Shown in pieces: positions 5,134 to 7,002 of a stretch of 7,002 bases of DNA (its first letter is position 1; the number at the start of each line of letters is the position of its first letter). Source of the stretch: Chloroflexota bacterium. GTDB lineage: Bacteria; Chloroflexota; Limnocylindria; QHBO01. Location: positions 1-7,002 of the forward strand of contig JAHWJN010000068.1 in the NCBI GenBank assembly GCA_019348395.1. The letters are read 5' to 3'. The notes beneath the pieces were generated by a model. It did no database searches. It was not told where the DNA came from and worked only from the letters and a program-made list of their open reading frames with translations. The translations under genes were made by a program, and so were the position numbers.

Positions 5134-6501
5134 ATGCCATCGTCGAAGCTCGCCACCGCCCTGAAGCTGGCGGAGGAGCGCAACCTGCGCTTCGTCAGTC
5201 TCCAGTTCACCGACATCGTCGGCCAGGTGAAATCGGTCCAGGTGCCGATGCACCAACTGGAGGGCGCGGTCGAGCATGGCAAGTGGTTCGACGGGTCGAG
5301 CATCGAGGGCTTCGCCCGGATCGCCGAATCGGACATGTTCCTCGTTCCCGACCTCGACACCTTCTCGGCCATTCCCTGGGAGCCCGGCTTCGGTCCGGAC
5401 GGCAAGGAGGAAGTGGCCACCGGCAGCGCCCGCGTCATCTGCGACGTGTTCACCCCGAACGGCGATCCCTTCCCGGGCGACCCGCGCTGGGTGCTGCGCC
5501 GCCAGATCGAGCGGGCCAAGGCGCTCGGCTTCACCCTCAACACCGGACCCGAGCTCGAGTTCTTCCTCCTGCGCCGGGCGAACGGCACGGTGGAGCCGCT
5601 GCCCCACGATGCCGCGGGCTACTTCGACCTCTCCGAGGATCTCGGCACCGAGGTCCGAAAGGAGATGATGAACGCCCTCGAGGAGTTCGGGATCAAGGTG
5701 GAAACGGCGCATCACGAGGTCGCCACCGGCCAGCACGAGATCGACTTCGAGTACGCCGATGCGCTGCGCACCGCCGACAACGCAGTGACCTTCAAGACGA
5801 CGCTCAAGGCGGTGGCCGCCAGCAAGGGCCTGTACGCCACCTTCATGCCGAAGCCGTTCTTCGGGATCAACGGCTCGGGGATGCACACGCACCAGTCGCT
5901 CTGGGACGACAGGAAGGGCCGCAATGCCTTCAGCGATCCGAAGGATTCGTACGGGCTCTCCGAGACGGCGCGCCAGTACATCGCCGGCACGCTGGAGCAC
6001 GCCCGCGGCATGATCGCGGTGCTGGCGCCGCTGGTGAACTCGTACAAGCGCCTCGTCCCCGGCTACGAGGCACCGGTGTACGTCGGCTGGGCCCGCATCA
6101 ACCGCTCGGCCCTCATCCGCATCCCGCAGAGCAGCAAGGGCCAGTACGAGTCGGTGCGCATCGAGCTGCGCTGCCCGGACCCGGCGTCGAACCCGTACCT
6201 CGCCTTCGCGGCGATGCTCGCCGCGGGACTCGACGGCATCGAGCGCAAGCTCACGCCGCCCGACCCGGTGGAGGAGAACCTCTACCACTTCGACGCCGCC
6301 AAGCTCGAGTCGCGCAAGATCCGTCAGCTGCCCGGCACGCTGCGGGAGGCGCTCGACGAGCTCAAGGCCGACGAGGTCATCCGCGACGCCCTGGGCGAGC
6401 ACGTGTTCGAGCGATTCCTGGAGGCCAAGACCGAGGAGTGGGACGAGTACCGTACCCAGGTTTCCGGCTGGGAGGTCGACCGCTACCTCGAAGCCTTCTA
6501 G
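5134..6501 (+). CDS. glnA: Glutamine synthetase, type I-alpha
   Basis: This 455-residue cytoplasmic enzyme makes glutamine from glutamate, ammonia and ATP; the family forms dodecamers. Motifs in order: DGSSIEGF (53-60, the loop contributed to the neighbour's active site), GPELEFF (138-144) and GQHEID (199-204) with metal and glutamate ligands, NGSGMHTHQSL (246-256) for ATP/glutamate, NSYKRLVPGYEAP (302-314) with the flap, and RIELRCPDPASNPYLAFAAM (342-361). The length and the Bacillus-like C-terminus (GEHVFERFLEAKTEEWDEYR, then TQV) place it in the GSI-alpha group rather than the longer, adenylylated GSI-beta group. Arg62, which confers glutamine feedback inhibition in Bacillus GlnA, is present in GFARIAESDM. 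A Tyr lies in NLYHFD (384), aligned with the E. coli adenylylation site, but the surrounding sequence differs, so adenylylation is unlikely. It follows a PucR-like regulator, with a palindrome in the gap. It is probably transcribed alone, since a 246-bp gap follows. Confidence 0.97.
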   Translation: MPSSKLATALKLAEERNLRFVSLQFTDIVGQVKSVQVPMHQLEGAVEHGKWFDGSSIEGFARIAESDMFLVPDLDTFSAIPWEPGFGPDGKEEVATGSARVICDVFTPNGDPFPGDPRWVLRRQIERAKALGFTLNTGPELEFFLLRRANGTVEPLPHDAAGYFDLSEDLGTEVRKEMMNALEEFGIKVETAHHEVATGQHEIDFEYADALRTADNAVTFKTTLKAVAASKGLYATFMPKPFFGINGSGMHTHQSLWDDRKGRNAFSDPKDSYGLSETARQYIAGTLEHARGMIAVLAPLVNSYKRLVPGYEAPVYVGWARINRSALIRIPQSSKGQYESVRIELRCPDPASNPYLAFAAMLAAGLDGIERKLTPPDPVEENLYHFDAAKLESRKIRQLPGTLREALDELKADEVIRDALGEHVFERFLEAKTEEWDEYRTQVSGWEVDRYLEAF

Positions 6502-6517
6502 CCGGCGCTGGGTGGGG

Positions 6518-6532
6518 CCGATATATCGGGCA
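6518..6532. promoter_or_regulatory. Palindromic repeat copy 1 (CCGATATATCGGGCA)
   Basis: The core CCGATATATCGG (6518-6529) is a perfect 12-bp palindrome with its centre at 6523.5. The right flank GCA matches the full consensus TGCCCGATNNATCGGGCA; the left flank does not. It is the first of four related sites in the glnA-glycosyltransferase gap, 17 bp after the glnA stop codon. The AT-rich core stands out from the GC-rich surroundings. Confidence 0.6.
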
Positions 6533-6565
6533 GTCCGGCGCTTGGGGCCTCGCTCCCGCGCGGAT

Positions 6566-6583
6566 TGCCCGATAGATCGGGCA
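6566..6583. promoter_or_regulatory. Palindromic repeat copy 2 (TGCCCGATAGATCGGGCA), most complete copy
   Basis: Two exact 8-bp arms, TGCCCGAT and ATCGGGCA, flank a 2-bp centre (AG) at 6574.5. This defines the full 18-bp consensus. As RNA it could form a 7-bp GC-rich stem with a UAGA loop 3' of glnA, but no T-run follows it, so a terminator role is not well supported. The presence of three relatives at regular distances favours a protein-binding site. Confidence 0.65.
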
Positions 6584-6629
6584 GCGATGCACCGGACGGG
6601 CACCATCCGCGGGCTCCGGTGATCTGGGG

Positions 6630-6642
6630 CCCGGTCTATCGG
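6630..6642. promoter_or_regulatory. Palindromic repeat copy 3, degenerate (CCCGGTCTATCGG)
   Basis: CCGGT-CT-ATCGG matches the core consensus CCGAT-NN-ATCGG except for one A-to-G change in the left arm. The centre is at 6636.5. The right-hand extension (GCA) is lost, replaced by TGG. It is the weakest of the four copies; its call rests on its match to the core and on its spacing. Confidence 0.5.
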
Positions 6643-6678
6643 TGGAAACGCCTCCAGAAACGGCCTCCCGCGCCCCAA

Positions 6679-6695
6679 TGCCCGATCTATCGGCA
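6679..6695. promoter_or_regulatory. Palindromic repeat copy 4 (TGCCCGATCTATCGGCA), nearest the glycosyltransferase
   Basis: This copy is TGCCCGAT-CT-ATCGGCA with its centre at 6687.5. It differs from the complete copy 2 only in the centre dinucleotide and one missing G in the right arm. It is about 60 bp upstream of the proposed transcription start of the glycosyltransferase gene, a usual position for an activator site, though a repressor using several sites is also possible. Confidence 0.6.
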
Positions 6696-6734
6696 GACCG
6701 GGACGGTCCAGGCGGTACGCACCGCGTCCTCGCG

Positions 6735-6740
6735 TAGAAT
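6735..6740 (+). promoter_or_regulatory. Candidate -10 box (TAGAAT) of the glycosyltransferase gene, leaderless arrangement
   Basis: TAGAAT matches TATAAT at five of six positions. It is followed by seven bases (CCGGCCT) and then the GTG at 6748, so the mRNA would begin at or beside the start codon. No Shine-Dalgarno sequence is present. The arrangement copies that of the PLP-enzyme operon (TAGACT, CCGGCG, ATG). The -35 position at 17-bp spacing (GCGGTA) is poor, which fits dependence on an activator. Confidence 0.55.
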
Positions 6741-6747
6741 CCGGCCT

Positions 6748-7002
6748 GTGACCGATGCCAGGCCACGCCCCCCGAACCGACGACCGCGGATCCTCATGCT
6801 GTCCATGTATCCGCTCGACCGCGGATCGTGGGGTCCGACGGTGAGGATTGGCCACCTGCGGGACGAGCTGACGCAGCTCGTCCGACTGGACGTCGTGGCC
6901 GGCACGCGGGGCGAGCGCAGGGTAGCGCTGGCGCGGTACGCCGTGTCGGGCCGCCTCCGCGGCCTGGACGGCATCTACGTCGAGTCGTCGTCGTTCCTGC
7001 CG
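6748..7002 (+). CDS. Glycosyltransferase (family 4-like), N-terminal part, cut by window end
   Basis: From a GTG at 6748 the frame stays open to the last base, giving 85 residues. After a short basic, proline-rich leader (TDARPRPPNRRP), RILMLSMYPLDR (14-25) reads as the first beta-strand and loop of a GT-B Rossmann-like domain. GPTVRIGHLRDEL (29-41) is the following helix, typical of family-4 glycosyltransferases that move a sugar from a nucleotide-sugar donor onto a polysaccharide or lipid acceptor. LDVVAGTRGERR and GLDGIYVESSSFLP continue the alternating strand/helix pattern. The donor site and the EX7E motif would lie beyond the window, so family and substrate are not confirmed. The GTG start was chosen because of the TAGAAT box 7 nt before it and because no stop or better start intervenes; the first in-frame ATG (6796) would cut into the first strand. 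The gene is likely controlled through the upstream palindrome array. Confidence 0.72.
   Translation, partial: MTDARPRPPNRRPRILMLSMYPLDRGSWGPTVRIGHLRDELTQLVRLDVVAGTRGERRVALARYAVSGRLRGLDGIYVESSSFLP

Noticed and set aside
5025..6575. 516-codon plus-strand frame overlapping glnA
   Set aside because: It is a +1-type shadow of glnA with Arg/Gly/His-rich low-complexity sequence and no family features.
6566..6583. Palindrome copy 2 as the intrinsic terminator of glnA
   Set aside because: A stem-loop is possible, but no T-run follows and three related copies recur downstream toward the next promoter, which fits an operator better.
6518..6695. Reading the four palindromes as a CRISPR array
   Set aside because: The repeats are short (12-18 bp), imperfect and of two orientations, the intervals are uneven and share sequence, and no cas gene is present.
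5107..6855. A 582-codon open frame on the minus strand, antisense to all of glnA
   Set aside because: It mirrors glnA codons with high GC at third positions, lacks recognisable domains, and runs opposite a highly conserved enzyme gene. It is a composition artefact.

Overview
This is a high-GC (roughly 70% by eye), gene-dense stretch of bacterial chromosome. It carries six protein genes, four complete and two cut by the window ends. I see no tRNA, rRNA, CRISPR array, insertion sequence or phage gene. The gene mix suggests a Chloroflexota lineage (Limnocylindria/Ellin-like) or another deep-branching terrestrial group: a membrane-anchored DUF3048 protein with a Pro/Ser/Thr linker, a diverged ResB, a PucR-type regulator, a Bacillus-like glutamine synthetase, and -10 boxes lying right at start codons. 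This assignment is an inference from style and content, not from a marker gene.

Layout. Positions 1-318 hold the 3' end of an unidentified acidic/proline-rich protein gene (+). It converges with a DUF3048 (YerB-like) gene on the minus strand (336-1514). A 59-bp divergent promoter region (1515-1573) separates that gene from a plus-strand chain of three genes: a transsulfuration-family PLP enzyme (1574-2755), a ResB-like cytochrome c biogenesis protein (2752-4002) and a PucR-like regulator (3999-5006). Consecutive members overlap by the four bases ATGA, so they are very likely one translationally coupled operon. A 127-bp gap follows, with a perfect 17-bp palindrome and a strong Shine-Dalgarno sequence, leading to glnA, a type I-alpha glutamine synthetase (5134-6501). 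A 246-bp gap (6502-6747) holds four copies of a palindrome centred on CCGATNNATCGG. It leads to the start of a family-4-like glycosyltransferase (6748 onward, cut at the window end).

How the parts may work together. Sulfur amino-acid metabolism (PLP enzyme) and haem/thiol chemistry at the membrane (ResB) share a transcript with a PucR-family regulator. That regulator lies immediately upstream of glnA, with a candidate operator between them. It may therefore regulate nitrogen assimilation, filling the place GlnR has in Firmicutes, but this is inference from position only.

The two most notable non-coding signals are the four-copy palindrome array ahead of the glycosyltransferase, with centre spacings of 51, 62 and 51 bp, and a recurring TAGNNT -10 box 6-8 nt before three start codons, which points to leaderless mRNAs.
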